Shown: positions 1-7,595 of the stretch, one piece after another
How positions within the stretch are numbered: position 1 is the stretch's first letter
Layout of the letters: every line of letters begins with the position of its first letter
NCBI GenBank assembly: GCA_944320865.1
Contig: CALUJC010000032.1
Span: 1-40,344, forward strand
Source of the DNA: an uncultured Bacteroides sp.
GTDB lineage: Bacteria > Bacteroidota > Bacteroidia > Bacteroidales > Bacteroidaceae
Direction: 5' to 3'
Length of the DNA stretch: 40,344 bases
The notes under the pieces: model-generated
Told to the model about the DNA's origin: nothing
Seen by the model: the letters and a program-made list of their open reading frames with translations, nothing else
The model's database searches: none
Program-made: the position numbers and the translations under genes

Positions 1-765
1 GCCAAGGTTATCAACCTGGACAAGGAAAGCGAGCCCGATATTTACAACGCCATCAAGCGCGACGCCCTGCTGGAGAACGTTACTGTAGACGCTAACGGCA
101 AGATTGACTTCGCAGACAAGAGCGTTACGGAGAACACCCGCGTGTCTTATCCTATCTACCACATCAACAACATCGTTAAGCCGGTATCCAAAGGTCCTCA
201 CGCTCATCAGGTAATCTTCCTGTCGGCCGATGCCTTCGGCGTATTGCCTCCTGTATCTATCTTGGATGACCAACAGGCACAATACTACTTCCTCTCCGGC
301 TTCACCGCCAAGTTGGCCGGTACAGAGCGCGGCATCACGGAGCCGACCCCGACATTCTCTGCTTGCTTCGGCGCAGCCTTCTTGAGTTTGCACCCGACGA
401 AGTATGCTGAAGAACTGGTTAAGAAGATGAACAAGGTAGGTGCCAAGGCTTACTTGGTGAACACCGGTTGGAACGGCACGGGCAAGCGTATCTCTATCCG
501 CGACACCCGTGGCATCATCGACGCCATTCTGGACGGCTCTATCGACAAGGCTCCGACGAAGACCATCCCGTACTTCAACTTCGTTGTTCCTACTGAATTG
601 CCGGGCGTAGATCCGAAGATCCTCGATCCTCGTGACACTTACGACTGCGCTTGCAAGTGGGAAGAGAAAGCCAAGGATTTGGCAGGCCGCTTCATCAAGA
701 ACTTCGCTAAGTTCGAGGGTAACGAAGCCGGCAAGGCACTGGTTGCAGCAGGTCCGAAGCTCTAA
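1..765 (+). CDS. pckA: Phosphoenolpyruvate carboxykinase (ATP), C-terminal part
   Basis: The window opens inside this gene, in frame from base 1, so only the last 254 codons are present (the family is about 535 residues). The enzyme interconverts oxaloacetate + ATP with PEP + CO2 + ADP in the cytoplasm. In Bacteroides it is known to work mainly in the PEP-carboxylating, ATP-forming direction during mixed-acid fermentation. Recognisable C-terminal family blocks are [49 protein letters not shown] and the ending around DPRDTYD. The kinase loops and metal ligands lie upstream, outside the window. A strong hairpin follows the stop, so it probably ends its transcript. Family assignment is secure. 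Confidence 0.96.
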   Translation, partial: AKVINLDKESEPDIYNAIKRDALLENVTVDANGKIDFADKSVTENTRVSYPIYHINNIVKPVSKGPHAHQVIFLSADAFGVLPPVSILDDQQAQYYFLSGFTAKLAGTERGITEPTPTFSACFGAAFLSLHPTKYAEELVKKMNKVGAKAYLVNTGWNGTGKRISIRDTRGIIDAILDGSIDKAPTKTIPYFNFVVPTELPGVDPKILDPRDTYDCACKWEEKAKDLAGRFIKNFAKFEGNEAGKALVAAGPKL

Positions 766-791
766 TAAGCTCTGACTAAGCATAGATAAAT

Positions 792-826
792 AAAAGAAGC
801 CTACCCGATGAGGGTAGGCTTCTTTT
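792..826. terminator. Bidirectional intrinsic terminator between pckA and the GH31 gene
   Basis: A perfect 15-bp inverted repeat, AAAAGAAGCCTACCC at 792-806 and its complement at 812-826, encloses the 5-base loop GATGA. The A/T-rich outer stem gives a U-tract in either direction. It sits between two convergent genes (stops at 765 and 859), as expected for a terminator serving both. Confidence 0.9.
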
Positions 827-858
827 GCATTCAGGAGGTTACCGGCTTTTCAGCAAGA

Positions 859-3222
859 CTACAACTGTACTTGCAGGCGTTTCCCTCTGTAGGTCACCGT
901 TTTGCTGACCTGGCGGGGAGCCTCGTCGCCTACACCCACGCCCTCATGCACAAGCACCAGGCGGAAGGTGCGTTTCTTCAGCATGCCGGGGAATTGGCCT
1001 TCACGGTCGGCGATGGTCAGGGTTTTGTCTTTATCCGACCACGTAAAGCGGATGGTGGAGCAGATGCCTTTCTCGTAATTGTAGTTGTCGTTTTCATCCT
1101 CGTAAAGTACAAAATGTCCATCAGCACCTTGGTAGATACGTATTTCAAGGTCATCCCAGGGCTTCTCTTCGGCATACTGCACGCGGGGGCCGATAGGCAG
1201 GATGCTTCCCGCCCGTACATAGAGTGGAATGATGTCAATAGGGGCCGCGCGCCTGATGGTTTGTCCGCCAGCCAGCTTTTCACCGGTCCAGAAATCATAC
1301 CAGTCAGTACCGGCAGGGAGATAAACTTCTTTGGACTTCACATCCTCCAAGTTCACTTGGCGGTTGCCGTCCACATACATGGACTCCGTTACGGGTGCCA
1401 CAAGCAATGAGCGGCCAAAGAGGTATTCGCTTCCCAAATCTCGCACGCGCCTATCATCCGGAAAGTCCATAAACAAGGGGCGCATGTAGGTATCGCCATT
1501 TTGCGTGATATTCCATGCCGTGGCATACAGGTAAGGCATCAACAGGTAGCGCAGGTTGATGTAGCGCTTCAAGGTGGTAAACTCCCATGAATCTTCATCG
1601 CCCATCAAGTAGACTTCACGGGGAGTATTTGTTCCATGAGAACGCATCATCGGGGTAAAGGTGGCAAATTGGTTCCAGCGAACATACAATTCTCTGAAAG
1701 CAGGGTCTTTAATGCCGTCCGGATAGGTGTAGGCATGGAAACCGCCAATGTCGGTATTCCAGTAAGGGATACCGCAAATGGAGAAGTTCAGGCCGGCAGG
1801 AATTTGCTTGGCCAGCACGTCCCACCGGGAAATAATATCGCCCGACCAAGAGCTGGCATAGCGCTGCGAACCGGCAGAAGCAGAGCGGGTAAGGATGAAC
1901 ACACGCTTGTCTGCCCCGGTTGCACGCTGATGCTCAAAGACACTGCCTACCGTCACGATGGGGAAGGCATTGAACACACTGCGATATTGCCCGGCAGCCG
2001 TCTGCTGGTTCAGTTTCTTGTCGTCATCAAAGATTTCGGGTTCAGTAGCATCCAGCCACCAGGCATCTACGCCCAACGAGAAGAGGTTATCGTTCATATA
2101 GCGCCAATACACCTCGCGGGCTTCCTCATTGAAGGCGTCGTACACCTTGGCCGGTTCAGGGAAGGTTTTGAAGTCCAGCAGCATATTTTTCCCCTTCAAC
2201 TCTTTATGGATATCCGTGTTGCTTCCAAAGGACGGCCATACCGAAACCATCAGGTGGGCATTCAGGTCGTGCACCTCGTCTATCATGGCTTTAGGGTCGG
2301 GGAAAAGCGGATTGTTGAACTTCACTCCATTCCAATCTTTCTGGTCGGTGCCCCAATATTGCCAGTCCTGCACAATGCCGTCGAGCGGTATGCCCAGCTC
2401 ACGGTATTTCTTCACTACACCAAGCAATTCGTCCTGCGATTTATAGCGTTCCCTCGATTGCCAGAAGCCGTAAGTCCACAAGGCATTCATGGGTACTTGC
2501 CCCGTCAGTTCGCGCATGTTCTTCAACACACCGTCTGCATTGTCTCCATAAATGAAATAATAATCGGCACACAGGCCCGACTGGGAGTCGAATGCCGTCT
2601 CCATGGGGTTGTCGGTAAACGTAGTAGGCGAATAATTATCCCACAACAAACCATAGCCTTTGGGAGAGTAAACATAAGGAATACAAATCTTGGAATTGAC
2701 GTTGCGCAACTGTACTGCCTGGTTACGTTGATTCAACCTACCTTCTTGAAGCTGGCCCAAGCCATACAAAGCCTCATCCTTATCCAGCCTGAAAGCCTGC
2801 CTTACCAGATAAGTCTGCGTGTCACCGTAGCTGACGGGGGTAAATTGTGTCCCGTAATCTTTCTCAGTCAACAATGGTTTGTGAGAGCTATCCGCATAGG
2901 ACACTTTGCCGGTAGCCAAATCCAAGGCCACCTCAAGGGAAGAAGTGCTCAGCATTATCCGCTGCGGGCTTTCCGACAATTGGTAAGACACACGTTCCGG
3001 CTCCTTGACAACCGAATAGCTTTCTTTGGCAATCGCCCCACCTTTCGGATACTTCAAGACCCGAACAATCTGGGGAGAATAAAAGCGTATGTCCACTACC
3101 ATGTCGCACACATTTGCTTGGATACCGTTTCCCGTTTTCCGGAAATCTTGCCCCAAAGCGCCGGTAGCTGCCATGCAGAACAGGCATCCGGCCACTACTG
3201 TCTTCTGTCTTTTTAGGTTCAT
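859..3222 (-). CDS. GH31 family alpha-glycosidase, secreted
   Basis: 787 residues with an N-terminal signal peptide ending near residue 24 (TGALG-Q). It is a retaining alpha-glycosidase of family GH31 (alpha-glucosidase/alpha-xylosidase type), probably periplasmic or surface-associated. An N-terminal beta-sandwich (about 30-240) precedes a TIM barrel. WWLDATEPE places the catalytic nucleophile at Asp391, SWSGDI places the acid/base at about Asp462, and IPYWNTDIGGF is the typical following block. The C-terminal part (about 600-787) is the usual beta-domain region. A TATCTTTG -7 element lies 34 bases before the start. No SusCD pair is adjacent, so the substrate cannot be inferred from context. 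The family is certain; xylosidase versus glucosidase is not decided. Confidence 0.93.
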   Translation of the reverse strand: MNLKRQKTVVAGCLFCMAATGALGQDFRKTGNGIQANVCDMVVDIRFYSPQIVRVLKYPKGGAIAKESYSVVKEPERVSYQLSESPQRIMLSTSSLEVALDLATGKVSYADSSHKPLLTEKDYGTQFTPVSYGDTQTYLVRQAFRLDKDEALYGLGQLQEGRLNQRNQAVQLRNVNSKICIPYVYSPKGYGLLWDNYSPTTFTDNPMETAFDSQSGLCADYYFIYGDNADGVLKNMRELTGQVPMNALWTYGFWQSRERYKSQDELLGVVKKYRELGIPLDGIVQDWQYWGTDQKDWNGVKFNNPLFPDPKAMIDEVHDLNAHLMVSVWPSFGSNTDIHKELKGKNMLLDFKTFPEPAKVYDAFNEEAREVYWRYMNDNLFSLGVDAWWLDATEPEIFDDDKKLNQQTAAGQYRSVFNAFPIVTVGSVFEHQRATGADKRVFILTRSASAGSQRYASSWSGDIISRWDVLAKQIPAGLNFSICGIPYWNTDIGGFHAYTYPDGIKDPAFRELYVRWNQFATFTPMMRSHGTNTPREVYLMGDEDSWEFTTLKRYINLRYLLMPYLYATAWNITQNGDTYMRPLFMDFPDDRRVRDLGSEYLFGRSLLVAPVTESMYVDGNRQVNLEDVKSKEVYLPAGTDWYDFWTGEKLAGGQTIRRAAPIDIIPLYVRAGSILPIGPRVQYAEEKPWDDLEIRIYQGADGHFVLYEDENDNYNYEKGICSTIRFTWSDKDKTLTIADREGQFPGMLKKRTFRLVLVHEGVGVGDEAPRQVSKTVTYRGKRLQVQL

Positions 3223-3255
3223 ATTACTATTGGTTTTAGGTAAACTCCATGACTA

Positions 3256-3263
3256 CAAAGATA
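3256..3263 (-). promoter_or_regulatory. Bacteroides-type -7 element for the GH31 gene
   Basis: TATCTTTG on the minus strand matches TAnnTTTG and would start a transcript near 3250, about 28 bases before the ATG at 3222. No clear TTTG -33 element was found at 19-21 bases upstream. Confidence 0.55.
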
Positions 3264-3383
3264 AGCATTCAAAAGATTCGCCACATAACCATTCTTGTTA
3301 TTTTTTGCGACAAAAGGCAAGTACAAATCCGCCCTTACCGAATATGCCAACCTGCCTCACACATGACAGATCCGGCTAAACAG

Positions 3384-4451
3384 TCACTCCATGGGCGTCA
3401 GCAATATACGCTGCAGGTTGCGGATATCCTTACGGCTGAGCTCCAGGCCTTCGCGCAAATAGGTATCCACGTCACCATATGTATTTTCTATTTCCTCACG
3501 CGCGGCATTGAGAAAATCCTCGCGGGCTGTAAGCATAGTGGTAATGGCCTCTTGGGAGGATACAGGTAGCCGGTAGGCATATCGGGAAGCGGTAGGAATG
3601 TCCAGATAAATATTGCTCAAGCGATAATCGTCCATAATTGTTTCCGGATTCACGCCCAATGCCGACAGCACCAATGCCGAAACAATGCCCGTCCGCCCGT
3701 TGCCCGACGAACAATGCAACACTACCGGATAATTTTCCGCCTCCAGCAACACGTCAAACACTTGGCGGAATTCACACGTATATTTCCTCATCAACTCCCG
3801 GTTCACACGCTCTACCACGCGATACACCGTGTCGCTTTTTACTCTTCCTGCCCGCACGGCCTCCGGAATCCTTTTCAGTTCATCCACAGGAATAGGCACC
3901 CGAATCATACGGAAATCCTTGCTCCAAGCGCTTTGCCTGCCAATCTCGCCAACACTTCTGAAATCTACAATAGTCTTGATACCGATGTTTTTAAGCTCGC
4001 GCACCGCACACTCATCGGGACTGTCTATAGCCGCAGAACGGTAAAGCATGCCCCAGCGGAGCCGCTTATGGGTTTCATAAGAGGGATATCCGCCCAAATC
4101 GCGAAAATTCTGTACGCCGGGGATAATGATATTCCTTGCCGCTGTCCGTACACGGTATTTATCGCCAAACACCAGACTGAAATAGTACCGGCGCGTAGGG
4201 TCGTCGGTCACAACCGTCATCCATTGGTTGCCAATGGGGGCAGTAGCCACAGGCTCGTCTTCCGGGATGTTTTCCGGGTCGGTCGAGGCATATACCTTCA
4301 CGTCGCCTTCTATGGCAGGGGTTGTTTCCCACTTGACAATGCAATTTCCTACCCTGTTTTCCTCGCACACCACAGAAATGCGCGGTTTTACCCCGTCACA
4401 CGAAGTAAGCACCAAGCCAAGCAGCACACAGTTGAGCAGTTTCTTATACAT
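3384..4451 (-). CDS. Tyrosine/dual-specificity phosphatase-like lipoprotein
   Basis: 355 residues from the ATG at 4451. This start gives a normal lipoprotein signal (MYKKLL...LTSC, lipidated Cys18). A start 10 codons upstream would put unrelated residues before it. The N-terminal part (about 30-110) looks like a beta-sandwich. The catalytic part has the Y_phosphatase3-type opening block (GVQNFRDLGGY) and the CX5R loop HCSSGNGRTG with nucleophile Cys247 and Arg253. It should hydrolyse phosphomonoesters in the envelope. The natural substrate (phosphotyrosine, phosphoinositide or other) cannot be told from sequence. A TATATTTG -7 element is upstream and the pfkB-family kinase gene precedes it on the same strand. 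Confidence 0.88.
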   Translation of the reverse strand: MYKKLLNCVLLGLVLTSCDGVKPRISVVCEENRVGNCIVKWETTPAIEGDVKVYASTDPENIPEDEPVATAPIGNQWMTVVTDDPTRRYYFSLVFGDKYRVRTAARNIIIPGVQNFRDLGGYPSYETHKRLRWGMLYRSAAIDSPDECAVRELKNIGIKTIVDFRSVGEIGRQSAWSKDFRMIRVPIPVDELKRIPEAVRAGRVKSDTVYRVVERVNRELMRKYTCEFRQVFDVLLEAENYPVVLHCSSGNGRTGIVSALVLSALGVNPETIMDDYRLSNIYLDIPTASRYAYRLPVSSQEAITTMLTAREDFLNAAREEIENTYGDVDTYLREGLELSRKDIRNLQRILLTPME

Positions 4452-4502
4452 AATCGTAAAACCCTTAGTCCGCACCGGCACAGCTCCGGCACGTCATTCA
4501 CA

Positions 4503-4510
4503 CAAATATA
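4503..4510 (-). promoter_or_regulatory. Bacteroides-type -7 element for the phosphatase gene
   Basis: TATATTTG on the minus strand, about 52 bases upstream of the ATG at 4451. A TTG lies 15 bases further upstream, closer than the usual 19-21, so only the -7 element is convincing. It also supports starting the protein at 4451. Confidence 0.45.
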
Positions 4511-4613
4511 AAGTATTTCGAGATACAAGTATATCGCGAAGCCACGGGTTTTAGATTTCTTTTTTGAAGTTTAGAAGCTGTTTTAAATTATTCCTACAGT
4601 GAAATGCCACGCA

Positions 4614-5537
4614 TCATAGCCGATATTTCTCCGCAAATTCGGGGGACACCGAATTTGCGAATCCTTTGCATGCTTCGGCAGAAAACTCCATACCCAGACT
4701 CACTATCTTATCCCACACCGCTTCAGCCAAGCTGTTCAGCCCGTCGTAGCGCACATCATATTTCAATAACCCATAGAGGATTCCTGCATTGAAATTATCG
4801 CCGGCTCCGATGGTGCTGGCCACCTCTACCGGCCGGACAGCATACTCCTTGCTCAGCCCGGAGGTACGCAATGCCACTTGGCCTCCGCCGGCCGTGCAAA
4901 GGAAGTTGGGGCAATAAAACTTGACCTTGTCCCGATAGATTTTATCGACCTCCGTCATACCATACATATAAAGGAAATCGTCTTTCGAGCCGCGCACTAC
5001 ATTGGCATGCTCCAGGTTCTCGATAATGGCGGGAGCCAGCTTCATGGCCTCCGGTTGGTGGGCTGCGCGGAAATTGGGGTCGTAGTACACGATGGCACGG
5101 CGTTCGCGCGCCAAGTCGAGCAGCTGAAGCACCTTATCGTGCAGCGCGGGATTCAAGGCATAGTATGACCCCAGCAGCACAATGTCGTCTTCATCAATGC
5201 GCGGGAAATCTACATCCAGCCTTTTCCGGGGATAGTTTTTGTAAAACAGGTATTCCGCTTCACTGCGTTCATCCAAAAAAGCCAACGATACCGGCGATTG
5301 CCCATCAGGAAACACGTTTACCGTGTCCGTAGGAATTTTGTTTTCTTCCAGGAAGCGCAAAATAATGTGCCCCACCCGGTCGTCGCCCGTCTCGCTGATG
5401 AAACGCACGGGCACCCCCACCCGGCTCAACGAAACAATGGCATTGAGTACCGAACCTCCGGGCACAGCCGTCGTAGGCTGCCCGTCACGGAAGATGATGT
5501 CGAGAATAGCCTCTCCTATACCTATTACTTTTCGCAT
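4614..5537 (-). CDS. PfkB-family carbohydrate kinase (fructokinase-like)
   Basis: 307 residues, the usual length for the ribokinase/PfkB fold. It is a cytoplasmic kinase transferring the ATP gamma-phosphate to a sugar hydroxyl. The N-terminal substrate-binding signature includes AVPGGSVLNAIVSLSRVG (about 24-41). The C-terminal signature TIGAGDNFNAG carries the anion hole and catalytic base Asp247. DPNFR at about 153-157 is typical of fructokinases. The gene is divergent from the M16 protease gene with a 129-base gap, and lies upstream of the phosphatase gene on the same strand. Fructose is the most likely substrate by similarity, but 2-keto-sugar or nucleoside kinases share the motifs. Confidence 0.9.
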   Translation of the reverse strand: MRKVIGIGEAILDIIFRDGQPTTAVPGGSVLNAIVSLSRVGVPVRFISETGDDRVGHIILRFLEENKIPTDTVNVFPDGQSPVSLAFLDERSEAEYLFYKNYPRKRLDVDFPRIDEDDIVLLGSYYALNPALHDKVLQLLDLARERRAIVYYDPNFRAAHQPEAMKLAPAIIENLEHANVVRGSKDDFLYMYGMTEVDKIYRDKVKFYCPNFLCTAGGGQVALRTSGLSKEYAVRPVEVASTIGAGDNFNAGILYGLLKYDVRYDGLNSLAEAVWDKIVSLGMEFSAEACKGFANSVSPEFAEKYRL

Positions 5538-5630
5538 GGCAATATATTTTTTCTATCCAAGCCCGCATTCATAAAGGGCTGGCTCTGCAAATATCCGCAA
5601 ATTCCCGCGAATAACGATAATATTTTATTG

Positions 5631-5638
5631 TAATTTTG
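5631..5638 (+). promoter_or_regulatory. -7 element for the M16 protease gene
   Basis: TAATTTTG matches TAnnTTTG and lies 28 bases upstream of the ATG at 5667. No clear -33 element was seen. The surrounding sequence is AT-rich. Confidence 0.5.
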
Positions 5639-5666
5639 CCGCCGTAAATCCGTTTAGAACTTCCAT

Positions 5667-6911
5667 ATGAACATAAAGAACGACACCACAACCCCTTGCA
5701 ACCGTTTCACTTTGCCCAACGGATTGCGAATCATCCATATTCCCTCGGCCTCGCCGGTAGCCTATTGCGGCTTTGCCGTCAATGCCGGCACACGCGATGA
5801 ACTGGAGCACGAGCACGGCATGGCACATTTCGTAGAGCACATGCTGTTCAAGGGCACACGCAAGCGCAAAGCATGGCACATACTGAACCGCATGGAAAAC
5901 GTGGGCGGCGACCTCAATGCCTACACCAATAAGGAAGAAACAGTGATTTACTCCGCCTTCCTGGCCGAATACTTCGACCGCGCCTTCGAACTGCTCACCG
6001 ACATCGTATTCCATTCTACCTTCCCCCAACGGGAAATAGACAAAGAGACAGAAGTCATCATAGACGAAATACAGTCGTACGAAGACAGCCCCGCCGAACT
6101 GATATTTGACGACTTTGAAGACCTCATCTTCCCCGGCCACCCGCTGGGACATAACATACTGGGTACGCCATCCGGCCTGAAGGCTTTCACCAGTGAAGCT
6201 GCCCATGCTTTCACCAGCCGCTTCTACCGGCCGGACAACGCCATCTTCTTCGTGCAAGGCAACGTCAACTTCCGCCAAATAAAGCACCGGGCAGAGCGCC
6301 TGCTTGCCGATGTTCCGTCAACGCCAAGCGATTACCGCCGCACACCGCCGCCCCTCTACGTACCCCGCAAGCAAGCACTGCACAAAGGCACCCACCAGAC
6401 GCACGTCATGATAGGCGGCCGGGGCTATGACGCAAAAGACAGCAAACGCACCGCCCTCTACCTGCTGAACAATCTGTTGGGAGGCCCCGGCATGAACAGC
6501 CGCCTCAACGTGGCCCTGCGCGAACGCCGGGGACTGGTGTACAACGTAGAATCCAACCTCACCTCATATACCGATACCGGTACTTTCTGCATCTACTTCG
6601 GCTGCGACCCCAAGGACACCGCCCTCTGCATCCGCCTAGTGCAAAGAGAACTGAAGCGCCTCTGCAACAACGCCCTCACCACCACCCAACTACACGCCGC
6701 CAAGAAGCAACTCACCGGCCAGATAGGCGTGGCCCTCGACAATAACGAAAACAACGCCCTCGGCACCGCCAAGACCTTCCTGCATTACGACCGCTACGAC
6801 ACGCCCGAGGCCCTCTACCGCCGCATCGAAGCCCTCACCCCCTCCCAACTGCTCGAAGTGGCCAACGAAATACTGGCAGAGGATAGGTTGGCTGTGCTGA
6901 GGTATGAATGA
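5667..6911 (+). CDS. M16 family zinc metallopeptidase
   Basis: 414 residues, matching the single-chain processing-peptidase-like members of the family. The inverted zinc motif HFVEH is at residues 54-58 (ligands His54 and His58, catalytic Glu57), and Glu134 in EVIIDEIQSYED is the third ligand at the expected distance of about 76 residues. The C-terminal homologous domain includes RLNVALRERRGLVYNVES (about 273-290), the usual substrate-binding block with an Arg/Tyr pair. No signal peptide is visible, so it is likely cytoplasmic. It has its own -7 element and no obvious operon partner. Peptide substrate unknown. Confidence 0.92.
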   Translation: MNIKNDTTTPCNRFTLPNGLRIIHIPSASPVAYCGFAVNAGTRDELEHEHGMAHFVEHMLFKGTRKRKAWHILNRMENVGGDLNAYTNKEETVIYSAFLAEYFDRAFELLTDIVFHSTFPQREIDKETEVIIDEIQSYEDSPAELIFDDFEDLIFPGHPLGHNILGTPSGLKAFTSEAAHAFTSRFYRPDNAIFFVQGNVNFRQIKHRAERLLADVPSTPSDYRRTPPPLYVPRKQALHKGTHQTHVMIGGRGYDAKDSKRTALYLLNNLLGGPGMNSRLNVALRERRGLVYNVESNLTSYTDTGTFCIYFGCDPKDTALCIRLVQRELKRLCNNALTTTQLHAAKKQLTGQIGVALDNNENNALGTAKTFLHYDRYDTPEALYRRIEALTPSQLLEVANEILAEDRLAVLRYE

Positions 6912-7021
6912 TGATTGCCTTCTTCGTCCACACCTCCCTCCTCCCGGTAGAGGGCATCTTCTACAACGGACAGATATTCGACGCATACAAGTTTGCCACC
7001 GCCCTTACCAGCCTGTTGTAA
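6911..7021 (+). pseudogene. Remnant of an ORF6N-type protein C-terminal region
   Basis: A 36-codon frame beginning in the last codon of the M16 gene encodes PVEGIFYNGQIFDAYKFA (codons 12-29). From memory, this resembles the conserved linker that precedes a phospholipase-D-like tail in ORF6N/virulence-type proteins of Bacteroides. The match stops abruptly after ALTSLL at a TAA, and no N-terminal domain is present upstream. It is therefore read as a decayed fragment, not a working gene. The similarity was not checked by search. Confidence 0.45.
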
Positions 7022-7507
7022 ACCCACCATTTTTCTTTCCTGCCAATATTCCTTACCTACATTGTATATATTTCCTACGCTCCCGCTTCGCTCAATAGAG
7101 CCCAAACAGAAGCGAAGCAATACCGAATGAGGTACGAATCGGGTACGAAGGATAAACGGAGATGGTAATATTTTAGTATATCAAAACACCATATAATATT
7201 ATATTTCAAATATATACACATGTATACATTTTACCAATTCAGCAGAAAGCACATATCCGTCATGTAAATATTTCCCCTCCTAGTTGTAAAGAAAAAGGGA
7301 AAACTGCCAAAGTTAAAAGCTGAAAAAATTCCGATAAGAAAAGTTAGCCGGCTTTTGGCGGGGGAAAAGAGGAAATAAGCCCCGACATGAAACATTTTAT
7401 ACCCATAAAATCGTGCTTTGCAGCAAAAAATCAGCTTTGCAAATCCACTTATGTTATAAAACATCTTATTGATAATCAACATATAAGTTTTTTTAATTCC
7501 ATATTTT
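7022..7507. other. Intergenic stretch without a recognisable gene
   Basis: AT-rich DNA upstream of susC. It contains an 8-bp inverted repeat (GCTTCGCT at 7085-7092, AGCGAAGC at 7111-7118), the GTACGA repeat at 7121-7149, and a short dyad ATGTT-ATAA-AACAT at 7451-7464 that could be an operator for the SusCD promoter. A minus-strand frame at 7231-7482 is low-complexity, resembles nothing known and is judged non-coding. Confidence 0.5.
7121..7149 (+). repeat. GTACGA-type intergenic repeat, copy 1
   Basis: The 29-base segment has the plan TACCGAATG, then GGTACGA, then GGTACGA, and matches 22771-22799 on the minus strand at all but about five positions. Both copies lie in non-coding gaps. No open frame or family is recognised. 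Confidence 0.55.
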
Positions 7508-7538
7508 TTTGTTTTTATTATATTCTAATATACCTTTG
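7508..7538 (+). promoter_or_regulatory. Promoter of the SusC/SusD operon
   Basis: TTTG at 7508-7511, a 19-base spacer and TACCTTTG at 7531-7538 match the Bacteroides -33/-7 consensus. The predicted transcript start near 7545 leaves a leader of about 50 bases before the ATG at 7596. Confidence 0.75.
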
Positions 7539-7595
7539 CCGCCGTTCTAATGCGAGAACAACACGTGAATAGTTAATCTTAATTAAGTTAAACAC

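Noticed and set aside
1636-3216. Long open frame (about 526 codons) on the plus strand opposite the GH31 gene
   Set aside because: It mirrors the GH31 coding strand and shows no family motifs. Similar long antisense frames lie opposite btuB (24288-26036), pyk (27077-28489) and the acyl-CoA synthetase gene (35638-37122), a by-product of GC-rich codon positions.
7231-7482. 83-codon minus-strand frame upstream of susC
   Set aside because: AT-rich, low-complexity hydrophobic/aromatic composition, no promoter and no recognisable family.
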